From Bacillus luti (lineage in GTDB: Bacteria; Bacillota; Bacilli; Bacillales; Bacillaceae_G): a DNA stretch of 64,000 nt. The notes below the pieces were generated by a model. The model ran no database searches. It saw nothing but the letters and a program-made list of their open reading frames with translations, and was not told the DNA's origin. The first letter of the stretch is position 1. Every line of letters begins with the position of its first letter. The stretch covers positions 1 through 64,000 of the forward strand of contig NZ_MACI01000095.1 in the NCBI RefSeq assembly GCF_001884105.1, in the 5' to 3' direction. Below, piece by piece: positions 49,684 through 59,680 of the stretch. Both the position numbers and the translations under genes were made by a program.

Positions 49684-50775
49684 ATGAAGAAATCGCCTGA
49701 TTTTATTCTCATCATCGTTACACTTTCGTTGTTGACAATCGGAATGATTATGGTTTACAGTGCGAGTGCAGTTTGGGCCTCTTATAAAATGGGGGACTCA
49801 TTCTTTTTTGCAAAAAGACAATTACTGTTTGCAGGTCTTGGTGTAGTGGCTATGTTTTTGATTATGAAAATTGATTATTGGGTGTGGCGTACGTACTCAA
49901 AAGTAATTTTGCTAGTTTGTTTCATTCTTCTTATTCTCGTTCTTATTCCAGGAGTTGGTCTTGTTCGAGGGGGAGCACGAAGTTGGATTGGAATCGGAGC
50001 ATTTTCGATTCAACCGTCAGAGTTTATGAAGTTTGCGATGATAATTTTCTTGGCAAAATTTTTAGCGGAACGGCAAAAATTAATTACATCTTTTAAACGT
50101 GGTTTATTACCGGCTCTTAGTTTTGTGTTTCTTGCTTTTGGGATGATTATGTTACAGCCAGACCTTGGTACAGGGACGGTAATGGTTGGGACATGTATCA
50201 TTATGATATTTATTTCGGGAGCAAGGGTCTTTCACTTTGCAATGTTTGGTTTGCTTGGTGTAGCAGGATTTGTAGGGTTAATTGTATCAGCACCGTATCG
50301 AATGAAACGCATTACATCATATTTAGATCCGTGGTCAGATCCGCTTGGAAGTGGATTTCAAATTATCCAATCATTACTCGCAATTGGACCTGGTGGATTA
50401 TTCGGTCTTGGACTTGGACAAAGTAGACAAAAATTTCTTTATTTACCTGAACCACAAACAGACTTTATATTTGCAATCTTATCCGAGGAATTAGGTTTTA
50501 TTGGTGGTTCATTTGTGTTATTATTATTTAGTCTATTATTATGGCGCGGGATTCGTATCGCATTAGGAGCGCCAGATTTATATGGTACGTTTTTAGCAGT
50601 AGGTATTGTGGCGATGATTGCGATTCAAGTAATGATTAATGTTGGTGTTGTAACAGGACTGATGCCTGTTACGGGTATTACTTTACCGTTTTTAAGTTAT
50701 GGTGGATCAAGTTTAACATTAATGTTAATGGCGGTAGGTGTATTATTAAATATAAGTCGCCATTCTCGCTACTAA
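49684..50775 (+). CDS. spoVE: SpoVE, SEDS peptidoglycan polymerase for spore cortex
   Basis: Glycosyltransferase partner of SpoVD in cortex synthesis. 363 residues, about ten helices. Conserved MVYSASAVW, IQPSEFMKFAM, LQPDLGTGTVM, YLDPWSDPLGSGFQI, LPEPQTDFIFAILSEELGFIG and LPFLSYGGSS. It is nearly identical to B. subtilis SpoVE over the core and lies between murD and murG as there. The ATG at 49684 is 13 bases from GAGGTG, rather far; a seven-codon frame (ATG 49677) has better spacing to the same site. Confidence 0.94.
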   Translation: MKKSPDFILIIVTLSLLTIGMIMVYSASAVWASYKMGDSFFFAKRQLLFAGLGVVAMFLIMKIDYWVWRTYSKVILLVCFILLILVLIPGVGLVRGGARSWIGIGAFSIQPSEFMKFAMIIFLAKFLAERQKLITSFKRGLLPALSFVFLAFGMIMLQPDLGTGTVMVGTCIIMIFISGARVFHFAMFGLLGVAGFVGLIVSAPYRMKRITSYLDPWSDPLGSGFQIIQSLLAIGPGGLFGLGLGQSRQKFLYLPEPQTDFIFAILSEELGFIGGSFVLLLFSLLLWRGIRIALGAPDLYGTFLAVGIVAMIAIQVMINVGVVTGLMPVTGITLPFLSYGGSSLTLMLMAVGVLLNISRHSRY

Positions 50776-50802
50776 ACCCTGTTTATAAGACAGGGTTTTT
50801 CG
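50774..50802 (+). terminator. spoVE terminator
   Basis: AAACCCTGT-TTATAAG-ACAGGGTTTTTC. Confidence 0.87.
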
Positions 50803-50878
50803 TATGTGTGTGAAAATACAATATGTATATAGAAATAAATACGATTGAAATAAGAAATGAGAAGCGGAGGAGTTAGTA

Positions 50879-51973
50879 GTGCGTGTATTAGTAAGTGGTG
50901 GGGGTACTGGAGGTCATATTTATCCGGCTCTTGCTTTAATTAGAGAAATAAAAAAGTTAAATCCAGAAGCAAGGTTTTTATATATTGGTACAGAAAATGG
51001 ATTGGAGAGTACAATTGTTCCAAAAGCAGGTATACCGTTTCAATCTATTGTTATAAGTGGATTTAAAAGAAAAATATCGTTAGATAATGTGAAAACAGTA
51101 ATGCGTTTCCTAAAGGGTGTACAAGATAGTAAACGATATATCCGTCGTTTTAATCCGGACATTGTGATTGGAACGGGTGGATATGTATGTGGCCCAGTTG
51201 TGTATGCTGCAGCAAAATTAGGTATTCCAACTATTGTACATGAACAGAATAGTGTACCAGGTGTAACGAACAAATTTTTAAGTCGTTATGTTGATAAAGT
51301 TGCTGTTTGTTTTGAAGCAGCGACAGAACATTTTCCACAGTCAAAAGTGGTTATGACAGGTAATCCACGAGCTTCAGAAGTAATGGATCAAAATGGAATG
51401 AAAGGAAAGCGTTCAGTAGGTTTATCTCTTCCTAAAAAATCCGTACTTATTTTCGGAGGGAGTCGTGGGGCTAGACCGATTAACGACGCCTTTGTAGAGG
51501 CGATAGAACAATTTGGGAATAAAAGTTACGAAATTTTGTATGTAACAGGTGAAGTACATTATGACAAAGTGATGGAAGCGGTGAAGCAAAAGGGGAATCC
51601 AGATAATGTTATCATTAAACCTTTCATTCATAACATGCCAGAAGTACTTACAGGTGTAGATCTTGTTGTTTCAAGAGCGGGGGCAACAACACTTGCAGAA
51701 TTAACAGCGTTAGGTAAGCCAAGTGTGTTAATTCCGAGTCCGTACGTAACAAATAACCATCAGGAAAAAAATGCACGTTCAGTTGTTGATAAAGGAGCAG
51801 CAAAAATGCTACTTGAAAAAGATTTAACGTCTGAAACGCTAATTCGTGATATTGATGAGATTTTATTAGATGCACAAACATTACAAAATATGAAGCTAGC
51901 TGCTAAGCAATTAGGTATTCCAGATGCGGCAAATAAGTTGTACGAAGTAATGAATAAGCTTGTGAAAAAATAA
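50879..51973 (+). CDS. murG: UDP-GlcNAc:lipid I N-acetylglucosaminyltransferase MurG
   Basis: Completes lipid II on the inner face of the membrane. 364 residues, GT-B fold. N-terminal G-loop [15 protein letters not shown] (7-13 core), [10 protein letters not shown] second G-loop, HEQNSVPG, and C-terminal [11 protein letters not shown] and [11 protein letters not shown] for UDP-GlcNAc binding. Start GTG with GGAGG eight bases upstream. murB follows 61 bases after. Confidence 0.96.
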   Translation: MRVLVSGGGTGGHIYPALALIREIKKLNPEARFLYIGTENGLESTIVPKAGIPFQSIVISGFKRKISLDNVKTVMRFLKGVQDSKRYIRRFNPDIVIGTGGYVCGPVVYAAAKLGIPTIVHEQNSVPGVTNKFLSRYVDKVAVCFEAATEHFPQSKVVMTGNPRASEVMDQNGMKGKRSVGLSLPKKSVLIFGGSRGARPINDAFVEAIEQFGNKSYEILYVTGEVHYDKVMEAVKQKGNPDNVIIKPFIHNMPEVLTGVDLVVSRAGATTLAELTALGKPSVLIPSPYVTNNHQEKNARSVVDKGAAKMLLEKDLTSETLIRDIDEILLDAQTLQNMKLAAKQLGIPDAANKLYEVMNKLVKK

Positions 51974-52034
51974 CGTTAGGTGAACGACCTGCATACTACT
52001 GTAATAAGGAGACTTAATATGGGGGAGATCGTTT

Positions 52035-52940
52035 ATGGAACAATTAGTAAATGAGCTTATAAAAGCAAATGTTGGTCGAGTATTAGTTAACGAACCGTTA
52101 GCGCGTTACACTACTATGAAAATAGGTGGACCAGCTGATATTTTAATTGTGCCAAAGCATGTTACCAGTATTGAGAAGACATTGCAGCTAGTAAAGCAAT
52201 ATAAAACAAAGTGGACTGTAATTGGTCGAGGTTCAAACCTTCTCGTATCTGATAAAGGGATAGAAGGTGTCGTTATTCGTTTAGGAGAAGGATTAGACCA
52301 CTTAGAGGTCGAAAACCATAGAGTAAGAGTTGGTGGTGGATATCCCCTTATTAAATTGTCAACTTTACTTAGTCGCCAAGGGTTAGCTGGACTGGAATTT
52401 GCAAGTGGTATTCCAGGGAGTGTTGGTGGCGCAGTGTATATGAATGCAGGTGCACATAAATCAGATATATCAAATGTGTTATCAAAGGCTCTTATTCTAT
52501 TTGAAAACGGAACAATTGAGTGGTTGATGAATAGAGAAATGGAATTTTCTTATCGTACATCTGTATTACAAACGAAACGTCCTGGTATTGTTTTGGAAGC
52601 GGAGTTTCAATTACAGGTAGGAAAGCGTGAGGAAATTGTAAGAAACATGCAAAAGAATAAAGATTACCGCCGCGAAACACAGCCGTGGAATCATCCTTGT
52701 GCAGGAAGTGTATTTCGAAATCCCCTCCCAGAATTTGCAGGAAATTTAGTAGAAAAAGCGGGGCTTCGTGGTTATCAAATAGGTGGAGCCCAAATTTCTG
52801 AAATGCACGGGAATTTTATTGTTAATACTGGAGGGGCATCAGCGCAAGATGTATTATCCTTAATCGCATTGATAAAACATACGATTAAGGATAAATTCGG
52901 TATAGATATGCATACAGAAGTAGAAATCATTGGAAGATAA
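52035..52940 (+). CDS. murB: UDP-N-acetylenolpyruvoylglucosamine reductase MurB (type II)
   Basis: FAD-dependent reduction that gives UDP-MurNAc. 301 residues. FAD-binding [20 protein letters not shown] and [18 protein letters not shown]; the proton-donor Ser225 in [10 protein letters not shown]-terminal [14 protein letters not shown]. It lacks the extra loop of E. coli MurB, as expected for type II. GGGGGAG precedes the ATG. B. cereus-group genomes carry a second murB elsewhere; this one is in the dcw cluster. Confidence 0.95.
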   Translation: MEQLVNELIKANVGRVLVNEPLARYTTMKIGGPADILIVPKHVTSIEKTLQLVKQYKTKWTVIGRGSNLLVSDKGIEGVVIRLGEGLDHLEVENHRVRVGGGYPLIKLSTLLSRQGLAGLEFASGIPGSVGGAVYMNAGAHKSDISNVLSKALILFENGTIEWLMNREMEFSYRTSVLQTKRPGIVLEAEFQLQVGKREEIVRNMQKNKDYRRETQPWNHPCAGSVFRNPLPEFAGNLVEKAGLRGYQIGGAQISEMHGNFIVNTGGASAQDVLSLIALIKHTIKDKFGIDMHTEVEIIGR

Positions 52941-52987
52941 CGGTTATTCGTTCCGCTCATTATCATTTATGTTATAATAAGAAGATA

Positions 52988-53015
52988 AGAACGGCATGAG
53001 GAACATGCCGTTCTT
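52988..53015 (+). terminator. murB terminator
   Basis: AGAACGGCATG-AGGAA-CATGCCGTTCT followed by TTATGTT. Confidence 0.78.
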
Positions 53016-53038
53016 TATGTTACATAGGGGGATCGTAC

Positions 53039-53815
53039 ATGAAAAATAGTAAAGTGATTAAACTACAAGATCGTGTACCAAAGTTGAAAAATCAAAAGAA
53101 AAAAAACAAAAACAAAAAAAATGTTAATCATCGATTGATTTTATACATATCAATTTTATTTTTATTAGTACTCTTTTTAATTTATTTTCGGTCTCCGCTT
53201 AGTAATATAAAAAAGATAAGTGTACTTGGAAATCATTATATGACGGATGAACAAGTGATGAAGGAATCAGGTGTGACATATGATACAAGTTATTTCCGAG
53301 TGACAGCACATAAAGCAGAAGAAAACTTAACGAAACGAAAAGAAATTAAAGCAGTAAATGTAAAAAAACGTTTTCCGAACAAAATTGATGTTCATATTGA
53401 AGAGTATGTAACGATTGGTTATATAAACAAAGATGGAAAATTACAACCGTTGTTGGAAAATGGGAAAACACTTGATGTACTCCCAAACGGAAAACTTCCT
53501 GTTGCAGCACCGATTTTTGAACCTTTTAAAGAGGAAAAAATGAAAGAGTTAATTGCTGAGTTAGAAAAATTAACACCGACTATTTTAAGATCCATTTCTG
53601 AAATCCGTTATTCACCTACGAATGCGAATGAAGACCATCTTACTTTATATATGAATGAAGGGTATGAAGTGAGCACTACCATTCAAAATTTCGCAAAGCG
53701 TATGGAAGCTTATCCTCTTATTTTAAAAACAATTGAACCAGGTAAGAAGGTATTAATTGACTTAGAAGTAGGAGCATATACGAAAGAGTTAGAAGCAGAA
53801 GAAAAAAAAGAATAG
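53039..53815 (+). CDS. divIB: Cell division protein DivIB/FtsQ
   Basis: Bitopic divisome protein of 258 residues. A lysine- and asparagine-rich cytoplasmic tail (1-34) precedes one membrane helix (about 35-53), then a POTRA domain (IKKISVLGNHYMTDEQVMKESG) and the beta domain that binds FtsL and DivIC; the acidic C-terminal tail is EAEEKKE. GGGGG precedes the ATG. In B. subtilis ylxW, ylxX and sbp follow, but here ftsA is next. Confidence 0.93.
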   Translation: MKNSKVIKLQDRVPKLKNQKKKNKNKKNVNHRLILYISILFLLVLFLIYFRSPLSNIKKISVLGNHYMTDEQVMKESGVTYDTSYFRVTAHKAEENLTKRKEIKAVNVKKRFPNKIDVHIEEYVTIGYINKDGKLQPLLENGKTLDVLPNGKLPVAAPIFEPFKEEKMKELIAELEKLTPTILRSISEIRYSPTNANEDHLTLYMNEGYEVSTTIQNFAKRMEAYPLILKTIEPGKKVLIDLEVGAYTKELEAEEKKE

Positions 53816-54214
53816 AACGGTAGTTTTCGCTACGTTATTATAGAAAAACGAAACAGACGTTCTATTGTGAGCGTATGAATTTACAAGAATGGTTCATTTG
53901 ATGAAAAATATGTAAAAATTCGTAGATTCATACTAGGATTGGTACAAGTTTCACTTTTCTATGAGTACATCTTAGTGTAGACTTATACTTGGCGGTAATC
54001 TTTACACTTGAAATAGAATTATTTCAAGATAAGCAGTTATTCACAGTTTACTGCGATATTCTTAAATGAATGTTAAATAAAAATAAGAAAAATATAGGGT
54101 TAAAAAAGGGAAACGTATAAAGACGTTGAATATTTTTCTTATAAATAGTAAAGTTGCGATTGTTGTTCCATATATTGAGTTGTATGGTATAAATAAAGAA
54201 GGAGGTGCCAAAGA
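53816..54214 (+). promoter_or_regulatory. 399-bp ftsA upstream region with a palindrome
   Basis: No gene; ylxW, ylxX and sbp of B. subtilis are absent. A perfect inverted repeat CTTGAAATA-GAAT-TATTTCAAG (54007-54028) may be an operator. Several promoters for ftsA-ftsZ, including a SigH one, are expected from B. subtilis; I could not assign any with confidence. Confidence 0.45.
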
Positions 54215-55516
54215 ATGAACAGCAATGAAATATATGTTAGTCTTGACATCGGTACATCCAATGTTAAAGTCATCATTGGTGAAATGGTTAATGACAGCTT
54301 AAACATTATTGGTGTTGGAAATGTAAAATCAAGTGGTTTAAAGAAGGGATCGATAGTTGATATAGACGAGACTGTTCGATCAATTAAAAAAGCAATTGAA
54401 CAAGCTGAGCGCATGGTGGGAATCCACATTGAGCAAGTTGTAGTAGGTGTCAATGCAAACCAGGTACAGCTACTTCCTTGTCATGGAGTAGTCGCTGTTT
54501 CAAATGAAGATCGTGAAATCGGGAATGAAGATGTCTTACGCGTTCTAGATGCAGCACAAGTTGTGTCAATTGCTCCTGAACGTGAGTTTATTGATGTGGT
54601 ACCTCGACAGTTCATCGTAGACGGTCTTGACGAGATTAACGATCCACGCGGGATGATCGGTGTAAGATTAGAAATGGAAGGTACACTTATTACAGGCTCG
54701 AGAACTTTACTACATAACCTACTTCGTTGTGTAGAAAAAGCAGGTCTTGAAATTGTTGATATTTGTCTTCAACCGTTAGCAGCTGCGACAGTTGCTATAT
54801 CTTCAGATGAAAAAAATAGAGGTGTAGCCCTTGTTGATATTGGGGGAGGTTCTACAACGTTATCTATTTTTAAAGATGGAGAGTTACAAGCGACGAGCGT
54901 ATTGCCATTAGGTGGGGACCATATAACGAAGGATATTGCGATTGGATTGAAAACTTCAACAGAAAATGCAGATCAAATTAAGTTGAAATATGGACATGCT
55001 TTTTATGATACAGCATCTGAAGAAGAAATGTTTACGGTTCCTATCATGGGAAGTGATCAAACAGAACAGTATTCACAATTGGAATTATCTGATATTATCG
55101 AGGCTCGTGTAGAGGAAATTTTAATGTTTGTTCAAGAAGAAGTACGTAAGTTAGGAATCAAACAAGTTGCTTCTGGTTATGTACTAACTGGCGGAATTGC
55201 TTCTATGCCAGGTGTTCTTGATCTTGCATATGATATTTTACATGAAAATGTTCGTATAGCGACTCCTGATTATATTGGTGTGCGTGAGCCTCAATATACA
55301 ATTGGAGTTGGATTAATTAAACACTCTTATCAAAAAGCTAAATTACGTGGAAAAAACGTGCAGGAAAAGCAAGAGCATTTTGAACCAGTACCTGCACCAA
55401 TGCCGGTACAACAGCAACCTGCGAAACAAAAAACTCGTAATCAAAACAATAATAATCAAAATGATGACCGTATGATGTCAAAAGTAAAACGTGTATTCCG
55501 TTATTTATGGGATTAA
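54215..55516 (+). CDS. ftsA: Cell division protein FtsA
   Basis: Actin-like ATPase that anchors FtsZ to the membrane. 433 residues. N-terminal LDIGTSNVKVIIGE phosphate loop, the 1C domain, VDIGGGSTTLSIFKDG second phosphate loop, GGIASMPGVLDLA adenosine motif, then a Gln/Asn-rich linker and a C-terminal amphipathic membrane helix MMSKVKRVFRYLWD. GAAGGAGG precedes the ATG. ftsZ follows after 39 bases. Confidence 0.96.
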   Translation: MNSNEIYVSLDIGTSNVKVIIGEMVNDSLNIIGVGNVKSSGLKKGSIVDIDETVRSIKKAIEQAERMVGIHIEQVVVGVNANQVQLLPCHGVVAVSNEDREIGNEDVLRVLDAAQVVSIAPEREFIDVVPRQFIVDGLDEINDPRGMIGVRLEMEGTLITGSRTLLHNLLRCVEKAGLEIVDICLQPLAAATVAISSDEKNRGVALVDIGGGSTTLSIFKDGELQATSVLPLGGDHITKDIAIGLKTSTENADQIKLKYGHAFYDTASEEEMFTVPIMGSDQTEQYSQLELSDIIEARVEEILMFVQEEVRKLGIKQVASGYVLTGGIASMPGVLDLAYDILHENVRIATPDYIGVREPQYTIGVGLIKHSYQKAKLRGKNVQEKQEHFEPVPAPMPVQQQPAKQKTRNQNNNNQNDDRMMSKVKRVFRYLWD

Positions 55517-55555
55517 AATTGGACACGAAAAATGAGGTTCTAGGGGGATTTCGAC

Positions 55556-56707
55556 ATGTTAGAGTTTGATACTACTCAAGATCAATTAGCGAATATAAAA
55601 GTTATCGGTGTCGGCGGTGGCGGAAACAATGCTGTAAACCGTATGATTGAACACGGTGTACAAGGTGTAGACTTTATCGCTGTGAATACTGATGCACAAG
55701 CATTAAATCTATCAAAAGCTGAAACAAAAATGCAAATTGGTGGAAAATTAACGCGCGGACTTGGTGCAGGCGCAAACCCTGAAGTAGGGAAAAAAGCTGC
55801 AGAAGAAAGTAAAGAGCAAATCCAAGAAGCACTTCGTGGTGCGGATATGGTCTTCGTAACAGCTGGTATGGGCGGCGGAACTGGAACTGGTGCAGCTCCA
55901 GTTGTTGCTCAAGTTGCAAAAGAACTAGGCGCATTAACAGTTGGTGTTGTAACACGTCCATTTACATTTGAAGGCCGTAAGCGCGCAACGCAAGCAGCAT
56001 CTGGTATTGCAGCATTTAAAGAAAATGTAGATACGTTAATTGTAATTCCAAACGATCGCTTATTAGAGATTGTTGATAAAAATACGCCGATGTTAGAAGC
56101 GTTCCGTGAAGCGGATAACGTATTACGTCAAGGTGTTCAAGGTATTTCTGATTTAATTGCAACACCAGGTTTAATTAACTTAGACTTTGCAGACGTAAAG
56201 ACAATTATGTCTAATAGAGGTTCTGCTTTAATGGGTATCGGTTCTGGTAATGGGGAAAATCGTGCTGCTGAAGCTGCGAAAAAAGCGATTTCTAGTCCAT
56301 TATTAGAAACATCTATTGATGGAGCTCAAGGTGTTATTATGAACATTACGGGTGGAGCTAACTTAAGCTTATATGAAGTACAAGAAGCGGCAGATATTGT
56401 AGCTTCGGCTTCTGATCCAGAAGTAAATATGATCTTCGGTTCTGTTATTAATGAAGGATTAAAAGATGATATCGTTGTAACTGTAATTGCAACTGGTTTT
56501 GATGACAGCATTGCAACTCAACCACCAAAACCAATTATTCGTCCGACTTCGAATCACACGCAACAGCAACAACCAGTAGCTCAACCTTCAAAACAACGTG
56601 AAGTAAAACGTGAAATGAAGCGTGAAGAGCCGGTTGTACATGAGCGCCATTCAGACTCAGATGACATCGATATTCCAGCATTTTTACGTAACCGTCGTAG
56701 ACGATAA
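55556..56707 (+). CDS. ftsZ: Cell division protein FtsZ
   Basis: Tubulin-like GTPase that forms the division ring. 383 residues. [13 protein letters not shown] at the N-terminus, tubulin signature [10 protein letters not shown] at about 105-114, T7 loop residues near NLDFADVK, then a Gln/Lys/Glu-rich linker and the conserved C-terminal peptide [15 protein letters not shown] that binds FtsA, SepF and EzrA. GGGGGA precedes the ATG. Ends with two successive terminators. Confidence 0.98.
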   Translation: MLEFDTTQDQLANIKVIGVGGGGNNAVNRMIEHGVQGVDFIAVNTDAQALNLSKAETKMQIGGKLTRGLGAGANPEVGKKAAEESKEQIQEALRGADMVFVTAGMGGGTGTGAAPVVAQVAKELGALTVGVVTRPFTFEGRKRATQAASGIAAFKENVDTLIVIPNDRLLEIVDKNTPMLEAFREADNVLRQGVQGISDLIATPGLINLDFADVKTIMSNRGSALMGIGSGNGENRAAEAAKKAISSPLLETSIDGAQGVIMNITGGANLSLYEVQEAADIVASASDPEVNMIFGSVINEGLKDDIVVTVIATGFDDSIATQPPKPIIRPTSNHTQQQQPVAQPSKQREVKREMKREEPVVHERHSDSDDIDIPAFLRNRRRR

Positions 56708-56710
56708 AAG

Positions 56711-56737
56711 AAAAGGAGCTTTCATGCTCCTTTTTTG
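56711..56737 (+). terminator. ftsZ terminator 1
   Basis: AAAAGGAGC-TTTCAT-GCTCCTTTTTT directly after the ftsZ stop. Confidence 0.9.
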
Positions 56738-56748
56738 TTTTCTAAATG

Positions 56749-56777
56749 GAAAAGATCTGCTAAGCAGGTCTTTTTTT
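56749..56777 (+). terminator. ftsZ terminator 2
   Basis: AAAAGATCTGC-TAA-GCAGGTCTTTTTTT, a backup terminator. Confidence 0.85.
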
Positions 56778-56892
56778 ATTTCGTATATTTCAATTTACTT
56801 CGCATTAACTACCTGTGAAATTCGTTTTTTACATATCACTAATTCCAGTGTTGCTTTATAGCCGTAGTTATAGTTCAGTTAATCTGTTTATA

Positions 56893-56936
56893 AAAAATAA
56901 AAGTATATTACGCTATGAAACTATACTTTTATTTTT
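56893..56936. repeat. Perfect 15-bp inverted repeat before spoIIGA
   Basis: AAAAATAAAAGTATA pairs with TATACTTTTATTTTT around a 14-base loop. It lies in the 347-bp ftsZ-spoIIGA gap and can work as a terminator on both strands, insulating the sporulation operon. The B. subtilis protease genes bpr and bpf are not present here. Confidence 0.65.
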
Positions 56937-56990
56937 TACCGACAGATTATGTCTAGAAATCACAAAATAACAAAAAAACACCTCCGCAAA

Positions 56991-57024
56991 TTGACACACT
57001 TTCCTATTGGATATGCATTATACT
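56991..57024 (+). promoter_or_regulatory. spoIIG promoter with 22-base spacer
   Basis: TTGACA (56991-56996) and TATACT (57019-57024) are separated by 22 bases, the unusual spacing known for the Spo0A-activated spoIIG promoter of B. subtilis, where the -35 overlaps a Spo0A site. No usable -35 exists at 17 bases. Confidence 0.8.
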
Positions 57025-57054
57025 AGTCTCAACTTAAAAAAAGAGGTGAATTGT

Positions 57055-57972
57055 TTGGTTGTTTACGCCGACATTGTTTGGTTGTTAAACGCCTGCATTG
57101 ATTTTCTTTTACTTTTATTAACAGCTACCGTGTTAAAAAAGAAGATCAAGAGATGGAGGCTTGTGTTAGGGGCATTTATAGGTTCAACCATTGTTATTTT
57201 TGCCTTTACTCCTTTTGCTTCTATGATGACACATCCTATTATGAAACTACTGTACTCGTTACTTATTGTGTATACAGCATTTGGGTTTACAACGTTTAGA
57301 AATTATACACAAACTGTTTTTACTTTTTACTTTGTCACCTTTATGGTTGGCGGAGGATTAATTGGAACGCATTTCTTTTTGCAAACGAATGAAATGGTAA
57401 ATGGATTGGTTCAATCTCAATCCATTTCTTACGGCGATCCAATTAGTTGGTTATTTGTTATTTTTGGCTTTCCAGTAATCTATTATTTTTCTAAAAAGCG
57501 TATTGAAAGCGTGGAGGTTACGAAAATACACTACGATCAAATCGTAAAAGTGAAAATTCAATTAGCTGAAGAAGAATTAGAACTAGCAGGTTTAATTGAC
57601 AGTGGGAATCAACTGTACGACCCATTAACAAAAACACCCGTTATGATTATGCATATTTCATCATTAGAACATTGTTTGCCAGCTTGGTTAACAGAACAAA
57701 TTTATTCCAAAACAGAAATTCCTCAAATACCAGAAAATGATTCTGGATGGGCGACAAAATTACGTTTAATTCCTTTTCGCGCAGTTGGAGTAGAGAGTCA
57801 ATTTTTATGGGCAATTAAGCCGAATAGTGTGCAAGTTTATCATGAAGGCAGCACTATTGTTGTAAACAAAGTATTAATTGGGTTAAATACACAACAACTG
57901 TCTACTAATGGAGAGTACCAATGCATTGTACATCCAAAAATGTTGATTTCGCAAAAGATGGTAATTGCTTAA
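57055..57972 (+). CDS. spoIIGA: SpoIIGA, pro-SigE processing protease
   Basis: Membrane aspartic protease that cuts pro-SigE in the mother cell after a SpoIIR signal from the forespore. 305 residues: five N-terminal membrane helices (to about 150) and a C-terminal protease domain with the catalytic Asp in [18 protein letters not shown]. The start is TTG at 57055 with GAGGTG six bases upstream; the longer frame would include the promoter -10 and is rejected. sigE follows after 19 bases. Confidence 0.93.
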   Translation: MVVYADIVWLLNACIDFLLLLLTATVLKKKIKRWRLVLGAFIGSTIVIFAFTPFASMMTHPIMKLLYSLLIVYTAFGFTTFRNYTQTVFTFYFVTFMVGGGLIGTHFFLQTNEMVNGLVQSQSISYGDPISWLFVIFGFPVIYYFSKKRIESVEVTKIHYDQIVKVKIQLAEEELELAGLIDSGNQLYDPLTKTPVMIMHISSLEHCLPAWLTEQIYSKTEIPQIPENDSGWATKLRLIPFRAVGVESQFLWAIKPNSVQVYHEGSTIVVNKVLIGLNTQQLSTNGEYQCIVHPKMLISQKMVIA

Positions 57973-57991
57973 TTATGAGAGGCGGGATAAT

Positions 57992-58711
57992 ATGATGAAA
58001 TTAAAATTTTATTTAGTATACCTTTGGTATAAAGTATTGCTGAAATTAGGAATTAAGACCGATGAAATTTATTACATCGGTGGAAGTGAAGCGCTACCGC
58101 CACCGTTAACGAAAGAAGAAGAGGAAGTTCTTTTGAATAAATTGCCAAAGGGAGATCAGGCAGCAAGATCATTACTTATAGAACGTAATTTACGGCTAGT
58201 TGTATATATAGCAAGAAAGTTTGAAAATACAGGGATAAATATTGAAGATTTGATTAGCATAGGAACAATCGGCCTTATTAAAGCGGTAAATACATTTAAT
58301 CCAGAAAAGAAAATAAAATTAGCAACATATGCATCGCGTTGTATAGAAAATGAAATTTTAATGCATTTGCGTCGGAATAATAAAAATCGTTCAGAAGTCT
58401 CTTTTGATGAGCCGCTTAACATTGATTGGGATGGGAATGAACTGTTGTTATCGGATGTATTAGGTACAGATGATGATATTATTACAAAAGATTTAGAGGC
58501 TACTGTAGATCGTCACCTTCTAATGAAAGCATTGCACCAATTAAATGATCGGGAAAAACAAATTATGGAGCTCCGGTTCGGGCTTGCTGGAGAAGAAGAA
58601 AAGACACAAAAAGATGTGGCAGATATGCTTGGAATTTCACAGTCATACATTTCGCGTTTAGAAAAAAGAATCATAAAAAGATTACGAAAAGAATTTAATA
58701 AAATGGTGTAG
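57992..58711 (+). CDS. sigE: RNA polymerase sigma-E (pro-SigE), mother cell
   Basis: Early mother-cell sigma factor made as an inactive precursor. 239 residues, the B. subtilis length. The hydrophobic pro-region (about 1-27, [24 protein letters not shown]) is removed by SpoIIGA. Region 2 contains [39 protein letters not shown] and region 4 the helix-turn-helix [30 protein letters not shown] precedes two adjacent ATGs. Ends in a strong terminator before sigG. Confidence 0.97.
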   Translation: MMKLKFYLVYLWYKVLLKLGIKTDEIYYIGGSEALPPPLTKEEEEVLLNKLPKGDQAARSLLIERNLRLVVYIARKFENTGINIEDLISIGTIGLIKAVNTFNPEKKIKLATYASRCIENEILMHLRRNNKNRSEVSFDEPLNIDWDGNELLLSDVLGTDDDIITKDLEATVDRHLLMKALHQLNDREKQIMELRFGLAGEEEKTQKDVADMLGISQSYISRLEKRIIKRLRKEFNKMV

Positions 58712-58749
58712 AGAATAAGACCAGCCTTTATCTAGGCTGGTCTTATTCT
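58712..58749 (+). terminator. sigE terminator
   Basis: AGAATAAGACCAGCC-TTTATCTA-GGCTGGTCTTATTCT, a perfect 15-bp stem. Confidence 0.85.
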
Positions 58750-58803
58750 GTTTAGTTGTACAAGAAAAGGTAACTAAAATGAAAAGTGAAGAAAAAACCA
58801 CAT

Positions 58804-58871
58804 GCATAAAATCCCCTTCAAAGGAAATACTTTACACTGTACAGCAACTCCCGATAGGAGGGAACACTTTG
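58804..58871 (+). promoter_or_regulatory. sigG forespore promoter and ribosome-binding-site hairpin
   Basis: GCATA (58804-58808), a 14-base spacer and GGAAATACTT (58823-58832) resemble the SigF/SigG consensus (GYATA, GGnnAnAnT). Downstream, CTCC (58848-58851) can pair with GGAG (58857-58860) of the ribosome binding site. In B. subtilis a hairpin at this position reduces sigG translation. Confidence 0.55.
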
Positions 58872-59648
58872 ACGAGAAACAAAGTAGAAATTTGCGGTGT
58901 TGATACAGCTAAACTTCCAGTACTAAAAAATGAAGAGATGCGTAAATTATTTCGTGAAATGCAAAGTGGAGAGATAAGCGCAAGAGAGAAATTAGTGAAT
59001 GGAAACTTACGTCTTGTACTGAGCGTCATCCAAAGATTTAATAACAGAGGAGAGTATGTTGACGATTTATTTCAAGTTGGTTGCATCGGACTTATGAAAT
59101 CGATTGATAACTTTGATTTAGGCCAAAATGTAAAATTTTCAACGTATGCTGTGCCGATGATTATTGGGGAAATACGCAGATATTTGCGTGATAACAATCC
59201 GATTCGCGTATCTCGCTCGTTACGAGATATTGCGTATAAAGCGTTGCAAGTAAGAGAAAAATTGATTGCAGAAAATTCAAAAGAACCAACAGCGATGGAT
59301 ATTGCAAAAGTCCTTGAAGTGACTCATGAAGAAATTGTTTTTGCTTTAGATGCGATTCAAGATCCGGTTTCATTATTTGAGCCGATTTATAACGATGGGG
59401 GAGATCCTATCTTTGTTATGGATCAGTTAAGTGATGAAAAACAAAAGGACGAGCAGTGGGTCGAAGAATTAGCGTTAAAAGAAGGAATGAAGCGTTTAAA
59501 TGATCGAGAGAAAATGATTATTCGAAAGCGTTTCTTTCAAGGAAAGACACAAATGGAAGTTGCAGAAGAAATTGGGATTTCTCAAGCTCAAGTATCACGC
59601 TTAGAGAAATCAGCTATTAAACAAATGAATAAGACGATTCAAGGATAA
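58869..59648 (+). CDS. sigG: RNA polymerase sigma-G, late forespore
   Basis: Late forespore sigma factor, 259 residues. RNKVEICGVDTAKLPVLKNEEMRKLF is the normal N-terminus; region 2 NLRLVLSVIQRFNNRGEYVDDLFQVGCIGLMKSIDNFD; region 4 TQMEVAEEIGISQAQVSRLEKSAI. The start is TTG at 58869 with AGGAGGG six bases upstream. A frame reaching ATG 58779 adds 30 unrelated residues and would cover the promoter, so it is rejected. Confidence 0.97.
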   Translation: MTRNKVEICGVDTAKLPVLKNEEMRKLFREMQSGEISAREKLVNGNLRLVLSVIQRFNNRGEYVDDLFQVGCIGLMKSIDNFDLGQNVKFSTYAVPMIIGEIRRYLRDNNPIRVSRSLRDIAYKALQVREKLIAENSKEPTAMDIAKVLEVTHEEIVFALDAIQDPVSLFEPIYNDGGDPIFVMDQLSDEKQKDEQWVEELALKEGMKRLNDREKMIIRKRFFQGKTQMEVAEEIGISQAQVSRLEKSAIKQMNKTIQG

Positions 59649-59680
59649 GGTCTCACCATTTATGGTGAGACCTTTTTATT
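59647..59680 (+). terminator. sigG terminator
   Basis: AAGGTCTCACC-ATTTAT-GGTGAGACCTTTTT. Confidence 0.9.

Noticed and set aside
54139-54453. 104-aa minus-strand frame over the ftsA start
   Set aside because: Opposite strand of a certain gene, no start signal, composition of a shadow frame.
58779-58868. 30-codon N-terminal extension of SigG from ATG 58779
   Set aside because: Absent from B. subtilis SigG, covers the forespore promoter, and the TTG at 58869 has a far better ribosome binding site.
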